DNA from: Toxoplasma gondii ME49
Lineage: Eukaryota > Apicomplexa > Conoidasida > Eucoccidiorida > Sarcocystidae
DNA: 64,000 bases
Assembly: GCF_000006565.2 (NCBI RefSeq)
Contig: NC_031479.1
Location: 1,178,001 to 1,242,000, forward strand
Direction: 5' to 3'
The notes under the pieces are model-generated. The model had not been told where the DNA came from. It searched no databases and saw nothing but the letters and a program-made list of their open reading frames with translations. The translations under genes and the position numbers were made by a program. Every line of letters begins with the position of its first letter. Position 1 is the first letter of the stretch. Of the stretch, positions 1 to 10,372 are shown one piece after another.

Positions 1-2298
1 AGCAACGCTTCTCCTGACAAGCGACCGACCGACGCGACGAAGCTCCTTGACCAGAGGCGGAGGACAACTCAGTTCCTTTCCCGTCTTTCTGTGGGAGATC
101 CAGTTCTTTGCATGTGACACCAGCGGTCGAAGGGGATCTCTGCTCTCCAATGGGCCTGGACACAGCGTTCAGCTCGCCGACCCAGACGCGAGACCCCACA
201 TTCGCATCGTCGGCAGCAGCGGATCATGTTTGTTGCTTCTGATCGGCGGTGCCTTGCAACCTAAAAGGCAACCTTTGTTCCACGGGGGTTTCGCCGGAAA
301 GCGTTGCTACTGGTCGCTGTCTCTTCCCGTCCTTTCTACCGCGTTGGTGTCAAGTTTTCTCGACTTTTCCCCCCACATTTACATTCTCGAGGGCCGGAAG
401 AAGCAGTTGGCGGATGCCCTGTCGAATTGGCATTGCCTTAGGGCGGTTCCGCTCCCCAAGCTCGTCGGTGGAATTCAAGGGATTTGTGTCAATAATCGAA
501 TGAGTGACGAAGTGTGAAAGCATGTCTTTGTATGGAGGAATGCGCGAGCTCTACTCTGTTTTCTCGTCTCGCGTCCCAGCTTCCGCCCTGTCGAGAGTTG
601 CGTTGTGTACAGCGAGAGACGAGGAAGAAGTTCTTTCCATTTTCATGTGTTGACACCAACCGTGAGTCGTAGAACCGACCACGAAATTCGCTTTTCTAAC
701 ACCGCCCTGCGGCCGCCTCTGGCTCCGAATATCTCTCCGCCGCCAATCTCCTGTTCCTCGACCGTGATCAACTGTATCGCTAAACGGTGCTCCCTCCGTC
801 TCTTTCCTCATTTTCCTTCTTTTGCCGTTCGCCGGTCTTCGTGCAACGGGCGAAAAAAGGGAGAGCGCACGACGCCACACTTAGGCTCCCGATCTGAAAC
901 CCATTTTACCTTAATCAAATGCATTTAAGAAAAGGCCTCCATACGTTGACAGCTAACTCACCGCGACAAGAGGCAAGTGGTCGGCCGCGAACTGCTAGAG
1001 AAACATACCAGCGAACTGCTTCCTAACGAACGCGAAACTATGCGAGAGGGCGCACCGTGACGGCGCGAGTCCCTGCTCGTTTTCGACTCGACTCTCGGTC
1101 GTTTTCGGCGGAGGGGTTCTCGCACCCTGCAGCATGTGTGTATCGTGCGTTTTTAAACGGAATGCACCGCTGTGGAATTGCAGAAAAAGGTAGAGCAGAA
1201 GCAGGACTGAGTGACCTTCCAAGTGTTGCTGGGCGGCAATTGCATGCTCGTCATCTGAATTCACCAACCTATCACAAGGGTACATTCGGTCGATTCCGCG
1301 AGTGCACCTTCATCAGTTGGGGTCAGGTGAAGATTTCAACTGTCTCGACCGTTCGCTGCTCTGTCGCTATAATGCTTCGTGTCGAAATGCGTTGCTCCCG
1401 ACGACAAACGCATCGCTGTGTATAGCCTCTGAGGCGGTGAAAAATAATTGAAGAGCCGCCAGCCGGCCTCATATCCTCGCAGTCGCACAGGGAGCGACGT
1501 CCCACTGCATGCGTTAAAAACAGATTCGTTCAGAATGCTCGAGAAAAGAGCCCGTTGCCGCAGCTGGCGTGGGCAAAACAGGAACCAGCGACAGCTCGAC
1601 GCAGAATCTACGGCAGTCACTGACTGGAGAACTTCGTTTTATGAAGGCAGGATCGAGATCTGAAAAGACCGACAGCCGTGTTGCATGCCAGAGAAGCGTC
1701 TGTGCAGCTGCGCAGCTCCTCCAGCCACAAAGCGCAAAGGCCATCGGGCCTGTACAAGTGGATGTCCTTGTCAACAGAGTTGCCTTCGTTCTTCGCTGAG
1801 CCCGGAGCGAGACGGTACGAAAGAAACCGAAGAGGCACGTGAACGCACGGGTCCTTCGTGTACCGCAAGATCGCGCAGACGCAAAATAACTTTCGTCTGC
1901 GCAACTAGAAGCTGGTCTCGTCCGCCGCGTCCTGAAGGAAGAAGTCGCTCCGATTCCTCCCGAAGAAAAACTTGAACTTTATCCTCCCTGCACTGGTTAC
2001 CTCCTACACCCTGGTTCCCTTGCCTTCCCGTTGTGCCCCACAGTAGAGAACACACACGGTGCCCCTTCACGACGGTCACCAGAGACGCCGCCTTTCGTCT
2101 TTGAATCGATTCAGAGACATCTGAAACAGTGAAGGCGAAAGATTTCTCTTTTCTGCCTCTACGCATGCTTTCCCCGGCTTTCTAACCTGGGGGTGCCTTT
2201 GTCTCTCAGCCACACCCTCCTCCTTTGTCTTTTTTCAGCTGATGCTCCTCCCCCCGCATCCAGTTCGTCCGTCCTCGTCTCGTTTCCTTCTCACATCG
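1..2298. other. No gene recognised at the left edge
   Basis: Only short overlapping open frames on both strands are present, none with splice logic, family similarity or a credible start. The part nearest 2298 lies just past the stop of the minus-strand membrane-protein gene and is probably its 3' untranslated region. That is inference; no polyadenylation signal was identified. Confidence 0.4.
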
Positions 2299-4054
2299 CT
2301 ATCTGTAGCTCGCTACCAGGCACCATATCCCCATGGATACAAGGCCCCCAAACATGAGACACAACAGAATGATAATGTATGGATCGTCCCACCACTTGAT
2401 TAGGCCTCGGACGTTCGCGGATTCGTAGGCATCAGGATGGAACTCTGTAGGACACACAGAACCAGTTACAAGACACTTCTGAGGAGGCACGAAAAAGGAC
2501 GACGATGAAAACGAAGTTCCCACGCTAAAGCGTCAGAAGAGGCAGACGTGTTGTCGAAGTCTTCCCCGGACAGTGCATTTAGGCAACCAGATAGCACCAG
2601 GCAGACAAGAGTGACCTCACAGAGAGAACCATCCACACACACTTACTGCGTGTGTGATTTTTGTGATTCGGTTGTCATTTTTGCCGCCGTTTAAAGAGTC
2701 GAAGAAAAACCTGTTCTAGCGCATCTTCCACGGGAGCAAACCAACTGATACGGTAGAGACCCTTATTTAGGCACAAAAACTCTGACCATCGTTATATCTC
2801 CCGTCAGTTCCTGCACGTGTTTCAGGTGGTCGTTTCTGCGACGTCGAAACGTTCGCTTTGGCATTTTCTTTACCCTCACATATGTGGCCACTTACGTGCC
2901 AGCTGCGCAAACACCGCTTCGACAACAGCAGCTGCTCGTAGTTGCTGGGCCGCGTTCAGCTTGAGTTTTTCCCCTTTCTCCCGCTGCATGCTCAGCAGTC
3001 CAACACGAGCTGAAGGACGTCCAGAGCGCTCCTCGTTAACTGCGTTGCGTGATTCGACCGGAGTCAAGACGGCTGTCGCCTCGTCCGGCCGATGTGCGGC
3101 AAAAAACCTTTCGTGCCTTTGCACGAATCGGTCCCCATCGCGTACCTCTCCTTGCAGAAACAAATCGGAAAGGGAGTTCTGCCCTCCATGCTCGACGTTG
3201 AAATCATTTGAAAAAGGGGCCGACTGAGAGGCAGAAGCGGCAGCCGAGCGCTCGGCAAATGCTGCGGGAGGCAGGGACTTTGCCGTGACGGCAAGAACCG
3301 GTAACGTGAGGCGACAAGTCGCATCCTGTTCGTTCCCTGCCTCTCTAGAATCGAAGACTGTGCTGTTTAAAATGAGGTAGGCGAGAAAAAGTAAAGCTGC
3401 ATCGTACCTTGTTCGGCTTGGACGGGCAGGAATGGTCCTTCCTCGGCTCTGCTGTTGCGTGTGGAAGAGAAAAAAATTTGAGAATGCAAAAGGTGCAGTC
3501 AGAGAGAACATCTTGTTGCACACAAAAGAAAAATCACAACTCATACGCATCCCGCTGGATGCACATGAGGAGTGGCGTCTCCTCTGTGCGAAAAGTGAGA
3601 GCATCCTTCAGAGGGACCTCGCGGCAAAACTACGTGTCTACCGGCCACATCCGAAAAGGCACGATAAGTTCAGGACCTGCAAGTAAAAGTCACACACAGC
3701 AAGGGAAAGAGCACGGAGCATGAAAATGACAGCGTGCACAAAATGACGACACAGTGAAAATGAGCACAGGGTCAACTCATTCGAGAGTAACTGAGTTAAA
3801 AGCAAGAAGTTTCAGCGGATTCGTTATTACTGCTCACCCTGCACCGCTTGCAACAATCCGTACCCAATGTTTTTGTATACGGCAAGCGAACTGTTCCACC
3901 ACTGTTTCAAAGCAACAGGAAAGTGTCGACGCAATCGCGCCACTGCACAATCTCTGAATTGAGGGAATTGTTTCTTCAGTAATACGCTGTAGAAAAGCAC
4001 GAACCTGTTGCGGACCAGCCTACACGTACGACTACCAGCTTTGCGTTTGAGCAT
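2299..4054 (-). CDS. Unrecognised membrane protein, four exons (model)
   Basis: Proposed exons in coding order: 4054-3838, 3676-3642, 3451-2896 and 2444-2299, giving about 317 residues and a TAG stop. Junction phases agree (1, 0, 1). Donors are G|GTGAGC, CCG|GTAGAC and C|GTAAGT; acceptors end in TTGCAG, CAACAG and CCTACAG. The N-terminus is basic and aromatic (LVRNRFVLFYSVLLKK). A hydrophobic segment follows (YDAALLFLAYLIL), then a long polar Ser/Ala/Arg region. A strong hydrophobic helix (PYIIILLCLMFGGLVSMG) lies a dozen residues before the end, after the motif IKWWDD. This suggests a protein anchored by its C-terminus; the basic start would also suit an organellar presequence. I do not recognise the family. 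The start is uncertain: the ATG at 4054 has a poor context, the frame stays open upstream, and a pyrimidine-rich acceptor (TTTTCTACAG) sits inside the proposed first exon. Confidence 0.5.
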
Positions 4055-6232
4055 CTGTTCAGACTCAGCTTCTGTCTTTGGTGACAAAGTGTCAAGCCTT
4101 GTGCGTCAGTGAATTCGCGAAAGAGTGCCTAGTTCTGCTCCACTCTCAGCCCCCGCTTACCACCGAGAAAGAATGGAGACTGAAGCAAACATGTGCGACA
4201 CTGTTTGCCTCCTTTGTCTTTTCAATAAAGAAGAAATAGGTACGCTAACATGGGCCGCTTCCACCCTCCCTGCGTTGTAGAGAGCAGATGACACTCCAGA
4301 TGGTCGGGAAAAACAATCGAAGACAACCCTTCCTAGTCATCTGAGGAGTGGATGCGGCGGGATCGGTTCCTACCCCGAGAGTCGGCTTTGAGCTTCCCGA
4401 CTTTACTTCCGTCCAGTCTCCCCTTTATTCACGCATCATGCCGTTCTTTGAGAAGCGAACGGCCACGAATCCCGCAGGACCGCGTATAGGCGGCGGTCGT
4501 GAGACACGAAGTGGAGTGAAGGCAAGGAAGGCTGCTCTTGGAAGCATTGACTCGAGATACGAAAATTTTCTTGGTACTCCCTTGGAAAATGACTCAACCG
4601 TAGAGACAATAAAGCAAAAAATGGGCCGAGTTTATGCAAGGCTGCGTCATCGCAAAGTGCATAGACACAGCTCCGGTGCAGGCGGCGGGAGGGTCAATGA
4701 GGACAGTCTCGCGTCTGGATCTCAGATTATTACAGAAACGCAGCGGAGTTTCCAAGTGACAGAGAAAGGAAAGGCAAAAAAAACGTACCCTGTTTTCTCC
4801 TCGCCATAATCCGCGTGGAATCTTGAGCGGCCCTCGCTCCTCCTGGCTTTGTCTTGCAGCGTCTTCATCGAGCGCTCCGTTTGCTGCCCCGTCTTGCTGC
4901 TAGCGAAATGAGACGAAGGCTTGCGGACTTTTCACGACGCAAACGCAACCAGGAAATTGGCAACGCAGGAGCTACTCGGGGTTGCATTTCACCGTTTCTC
5001 CTGCTCAAAGAACATCGCCGCTGCGTGTCTTCTAGTCGTTTGACGGCTTTGGTTTGGATGCCCTAGGTAGGTTCGAAGGTTCGAACGCCGATTCCAAGTT
5101 CCGACCAGAGCCTACCAGCTAGATCGATAGCGGGAAAGCCGTGGCGGGAAGAAACGCGAGCGGAGACGTGAAAGGAAGACCAAGGGGTTAGTTTGCGTGG
5201 TTTGCACTCTTCGTCTCGTCTGACGGAAAGGAACACAGTTTGTCCGCAGAAAACCCGTTCCATTTCTCGTGACCGAATTTTCTCAAGTGCGCTTACAGCA
5301 GACATGGGCGAGAAAGAGCTATTTTGAAACACGAAGCGTTTCATTCCTCACGAACAGGGAATGGCAACGGGTGCATTACCTTTCCATGATCCTCGGGAAG
5401 CTGGCCAGAGGTCAGGCGTGGTGTTCACCAGGAGCACCGATGTGAGCCCCTTTTTCTTTCTCAAGACACCAGCCAGGCGGCCTCTCAGACCCAGTTGACG
5501 CTTTTTTTAGTCAGCATGTGTGTTCTGCCGTGTTGAAGAAGTGCTGTGGTCTCTGTTCTCTCGGGGGAATGTCTACACATCCTTGTCGCTGAGAACGTCC
5601 TAGTTTTTCGCTTTCATCGCCTCTCGGTCACAGCGGCCCTTTTCGATCGAAGGCTTCTCTCCCCGTCAACAACACATGCAGATCCTCGTCAAGCAACTGT
5701 GGCCCAGTGGCCTCTGACTTTGCCCCCAACTTCACTAGCAGTGTGTTTCGCCAGTGGAGTTGTTTTTTCTGACCTGACCGTAAAATACTCACTCTAGATG
5801 GCGACCTGACTAAATCGTGGTGGGTGACGCGGCAGTTCGGCATCAAAACAAGCGCATGAAGCAACGGCTGCGGCCGTGGTATTTTCACTACGTTTATCCA
5901 CTCCCTTCTTTAATGAACAACTGAGACTCGTTCATGTTGGTCTGCGGTGCCAAAACGAATTACGAAGAAGCCTTGCTTCCATCGCCTCCTTCCCTCTTCC
6001 TTGGGTTGAATTCCTCCTGCTTCTCTCTCTACTCAGTATCCGCCGGGTCTCGCGCTCTTTCACAGTTTTTTCTGTTTCTGGTGGAGTGTTGAAACTGAAC
6101 GTTTTGCAGAAGTGACGCTGTTGTCTCCATCCTTTCCTCGTTACCCGCTTCTGCCCGTCCTGCCTACAACATTTTCCGTTTACCATTTCCCCTAAAATCA
6201 CCTGTTGCCAATGGTTCTACGTATTTTGAATC
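4055..6232. other. Intergenic; one weak small ORF
   Basis: This is the upstream region of the single-exon gene starting at 6233. The only open frame worth naming is plus-strand 4438-4809, starting at an ATG (MPFFEKRTATNP...), about 123 residues, basic and Ser/Gly-rich, with no recognised domain. It could be a small gene or chance. Copies of the GAGACG-type element reported in T. gondii promoters occur, for example TGAGACGAAG near 4910 and CGTCTCGTCTGACG near 5215. They are too far from 6233 to claim function. Confidence 0.3.
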
Positions 6233-7759
6233 ATGGACAGACAGAAGTGCCGATCTTTGCTGCGATGGGAGGGTGACGCGCAGAGGGTACCTACTTCGCG
6301 TCTCCGCGCTTTGCGGCTCCACCGGGTTTCTCTGCTTTTCCTTTTGTCGCTGCTTTCCCTAGACAGTCTCTCTGTGTTTCTGGCGGCGTCGCTACCCTAC
6401 CACTCCGCATCTGAGTTTCTGAACATGTCAAGGGAACAAAGGGAACGGCACTTGCCTCTCTTTCGCGACACGGATTCTCCCGGCTCGCAGCACAGTGATG
6501 TGTTTGGAGCCGCGGGTTTCACGTCAGACAGCGAAATGGAGAGAGACAAGGAAACCGGGATGGAGCGAAGAGAACAGGAGCTCGATGCCGAGAGGCAAAG
6601 CGGCAGCACTGCTTTGTTTGGTAACTCGTTCCACCCGGAAACAGTAGAACTCAGCCCTTCTACGGAAACCCCATGGGATGAAGCCGATTTAAGCGGAGCT
6701 GCACCGATCGCACTTCTGCAAGAGAAGGCTTGGATCACCAAGGACTACCTGCAGAAAGAATTCATGAGGAAGGTAGCTGCTCAAGCTCGTGCGCGAGGAG
6801 AGAGGGAGGAAAAGCAGAGCGACGAACACGCCTCCCACTCAGGCCGTGAAGAGGAAGACATCGACGCAGCACAGGCCACCGGAGAGGATGCAGAACTGGC
6901 AATTTTCGAAGGAAGGGGACGTCGCACATGGCGGAGCATTTTTGACACTTCTGAGTCGAAGGAGCTAGAAAAGACCCGACACCGAGAAGCGCCAAGGAAA
7001 GAGCAGGAAGCAATTCGCGGTGTTCCGAAGAAAGCCAGCACCACAAAAGGGGATCCAACACAAAAAAGCGGGTCCCTAGACCTCGAAGCGTCACAGAATC
7101 CAGGTTCTGCTTCGGAGGCACCACCCCAGCCGCCTCTGCCTCCAGTGTCGTTCTTAGAGTACCATCCTCGTCCATCCGTCGTCAACGCGTCCGTAGGTCC
7201 CGACCGCAGACACGTAAGGACTGTGCGTGAACACGGGGTTTCATCGTCACCCTCGGCGTCACGGCCCTTAAAATTGAGCCTTTCTTCCCCTGCTTCCCAC
7301 TCCTCTTTTCTCTCATCGTCCTCTTCGCCGGCCACGACATCGTCGTCTCCCGGGCGGTTTGCTGTCCTGGCCTCTCACCAAGATCTGTCTTCTGGAAAAT
7401 CCTCCGCCTCTCTCCGGACGCTTTCTGCCCCTGGGGAAGCCTCTGCAGTGTCTCACCTGCAAACGAAAATGCAGTTCGTCGAGCAAGTCCTGGCAACAGC
7501 TCTCAGCGGCGGCGCCTCAGCTCTTGCTCAGGGTGGCGGGTTACCTGCGAGTGGCGGGGTGCCGATGCAGCAGGTGACCATGGCGGGGATGAGGCCAACT
7601 GTGATGGCTCCGGCAGACTACGGTGTTGTGGTGCAGAGTCAGGAGATGGGGAGTGTTGAAATTGCGTTGATCGTCATGGGGTGTTTTCTCGGGGTAGGCT
7701 TGATCGCTGGAGCGATCTACTTCATTCTATCTGGAGGAAGAAGGCGCCGCCGACGGTAA
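6233..7759 (+). CDS. Secretory-type single-exon membrane protein with poly-Arg tail
   Basis: An uninterrupted 508-codon frame starts at an ATG with A at -3 and G at +4. After a basic N-region (residues 1-31) comes a hydrophobic stretch at about 32-52 (VSLLFLLSLLSLDSLSVFLA) ending Ala-Ala-Ser, which fits a signal peptide or signal anchor. Residues 60-400 are charged and low-complexity (Glu/Arg/Ser, with a Pro-rich patch PPQPPLPP). A second hydrophobic helix at about 475-499 has glycine spacing (GCFLGVGLIAGAIYF) and is followed immediately by SGG and six arginines as the C-terminus. Architecture and lack of introns resemble apicomplexan dense-granule and other secreted effectors, but no family member is recognised by sequence. 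No RRLxx export-cleavage motif was seen. Alternative: a resident ER/Golgi membrane protein. Confidence 0.75.
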   Translation: MDRQKCRSLLRWEGDAQRVPTSRLRALRLHRVSLLFLLSLLSLDSLSVFLAASLPYHSASEFLNMSREQRERHLPLFRDTDSPGSQHSDVFGAAGFTSDSEMERDKETGMERREQELDAERQSGSTALFGNSFHPETVELSPSTETPWDEADLSGAAPIALLQEKAWITKDYLQKEFMRKVAAQARARGEREEKQSDEHASHSGREEEDIDAAQATGEDAELAIFEGRGRRTWRSIFDTSESKELEKTRHREAPRKEQEAIRGVPKKASTTKGDPTQKSGSLDLEASQNPGSASEAPPQPPLPPVSFLEYHPRPSVVNASVGPDRRHVRTVREHGVSSSPSASRPLKLSLSSPASHSSFLSSSSSPATTSSSPGRFAVLASHQDLSSGKSSASLRTLSAPGEASAVSHLQTKMQFVEQVLATALSGGASALAQGGGLPASGGVPMQQVTMAGMRPTVMAPADYGVVVQSQEMGSVEIALIVMGCFLGVGLIAGAIYFILSGGRRRRRR

Positions 7760-10372
7760 GAGGCGAGAGCAGGCGGGATGCGTCCTGAAACTCCCGACGA
7801 CCAAACATCCGATGCCATTTGTTTTCGGAGCACGGGAATGCAGAGGGAAAAGGGGGCAAAAGCAAGCCGGAGGCGACGCATGGAAAGAAAGTGTTTCGCG
7901 CGACAGCCGCAGATCGCGTGTTTGGACCACGCTGGCTCCGGAACTACATACCTCGCGTTTATGTGCACCAAACGATCGGCCTAGCAAGGGGCCGATGCAA
8001 CGGCGATGCCGGAGGGCAGAAAGCTGTGCGTAGTAGAACCCGTGCTACAGCAATATAAGCTGGCGAAAAGAGAGGCCACTGAGATAGCGCACCTGGCGCT
8101 TGACTCAGCAGAATGCGCCTCCTGAAAAAAAGACACAAAACTCTGGGAGGAGATGCACACAGACTCGCAGGCGGGGTGTGTTGGCCGGCGGTGGGAGGGG
8201 GACGGTCTTCACACAGAAGGGGACCGCTAAAGACGGCAAAAATCGACCGATTTAAGTAAAATAACGCACATGGCAAAAACAACTGTACGCCATGACATGT
8301 TTCCCTGTTTCGTGAAGGGGTCTATTCTGCCTTGCACGTACCAGTGCACTGTCTTATGAGCGAGCTGTCAGCCAGTCTTGATCTATCAAGTTTTGTCGTC
8401 CGCCGTCGATAGTTTAATATTGTGCTTCCTGGAAATAAATGAGATGAAAAACCCACACAACAGACGGCACATGCTCACTTCCGATTTGCTCGGCATTCAC
8501 CTTTTGAATCGACGCCGATGGTAGTACAGAGACAGATGGCAAAACGTTTCTGTCATGAGCCAAATTAAGCCGTTGATGTCTTCTAATCTGTTAGATTACC
8601 GTGTGCCTTCGCGTCTTCGGTCCATCATTTCTTGGCCCTCTTCTCGTTTATGTGCTCTCCGAAGCATCCTCTCCCGTGGGAAGCAATTCACCCCTCGGTC
8701 CTCCTTAGTTCGGGTGAACGAAACATCCCGACTGAGAAAGGATGATCGACGGAAGTAGTTATAATGGCAGCAAGCCCTTAAGGGTGTTGATTCGTCAATA
8801 TGCATCTAGATTTATTCACTTCTGAGGTCCCCTGATAGATGGTGCGATGAACCCTTCTTTGAAGCTGCCATTCCTTAGAGGCTTGTCATAGAGCAAGCTC
8901 GAGGCATGCTTCCGATAAAATTGGCCAACAGTTCTGCGTCCAGAGGCGTTCATCGACGGAAGAAACTGGAAACTAATTTTCTGTTTGCTCGTCAAAAGAA
9001 AAAGAACGAGACCAAGTATGGTATGGGGTCTCTCTGCACTCCACCTACTGTGTATGTTTTACATCTTGGGGAATCCGAGGTAGAGAGCATTCTGGGGAAA
9101 AACCACAGGGGTTAGCGCTGAAAATCGACGTCTTTAGGAAACACATCTGTGACGGCCGCTCAAATCCCGGCCTAAAATAAAGGAATGCCACTCACCAAAA
9201 AAAAGAGAGGATACCTGTTTCGGCCAACAAGTTTCCCAAAACTTCAACGCGTTCTTGGATTACGGACCAGGGAAGAGGCATCAAGGCCTCCCACGGTAAA
9301 CAACTTCTCACTTTCACAGTAAGACTGGACTACTAGGGTCATAAGGCGAGTTGGTGGACGAGTGGTATGATTTATCTGCTACACAAACCGCAGCTGCAAA
9401 AACCGAGTGCAGCCTGACAGACCTCTCAGAGATTTCGTTTTGTGTATCGAAGCTTTGAAGTGCCCAGGGAAACCCATTTTGCCCAGTTGAACGCTCATTC
9501 GGTGACCGGTAGGCGACGGAGAGCGGCAGCACACCAACTGTGCAACTGTTTCGAATTTTTTTCGCCCGCTCCACGGAGATAGCGAGAGGCCACTTTTATA
9601 TTCGTTTCATCTCGTTGCGAACGACTGCCCTCCGGAGAGAGGTTGGCAACGTGTTTGCTGTGCCGAGTGTTATGATTACGGAGGAACTGGCGGAAACCCA
9701 GCAGTCCACATGACAGACATCTCAGTAGTTTGAGCCGCAGCTCGCCGGCGTTGTTATGTAGAGTTGCGTAACCTTTCAGCCGTGTGTCTCTTGCTACTCC
9801 AAAAAAGCAGGCCTTCGTTTTTGACAGAAAAACATGCAACCAAAAGCCAATGGCTTGACATGCGATACCTCATGTAAAACACTAGATTGGAACCTGTCTA
9901 CAAAGCGTTGACGCCGGATTCGACGGGCATTCGAGAAACCGGTCAAGCGTGCACGAACATCAGTCTATAGACAATTGATATTTTTGCGTTTCCCCCATTT
10001 TGCGAAGCAGCCCTCAGGATTTCATGCTGCAATCCCCCACCAAAAGATGTTTGGACGCTCCATTTGTCTATTTGGATCAAGTGCCGTGGCTCGCGGGGAC
10101 ACAGAGTCGATTTGTGCTTGAAAACCCGGTGGACACACGTGCAGATATTGCACGACGGATCCCAGCCGAGGATTGATGCTGTGTCCAGAGCGGCCTCTCT
10201 GGCTGGAGCATGCTCTCATATCGAAGCAATGTGTCGTCTGCAATGAGCAGATGTGGGCATTCGTCCAACGGGAACAAGGACCCGCCTCTGTAGTTGCGAG
10301 AGTAAATGCATATGGGATCCACCCGCGTGCAGATCGACGCCACCCACGGCTGTCAAGTGCGACGCATCGACA
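7760..10372. other. Intergenic, no gene seen
   Basis: This spacer lies between the 3' ends of two convergent genes (plus-strand gene ending at 7759, minus-strand bestrophin ending at 10373). Open frames are short, overlap on both strands and lack splice logic. It should contain both 3' untranslated regions. No RNA gene or long repeat was recognised. Confidence 0.4.

Noticed and set aside
5068..5100. Duplicated GGTTCGAA motif resembling a tRNA T-loop
   Set aside because: No upstream A box or cloverleaf is present; it is a short direct repeat only.
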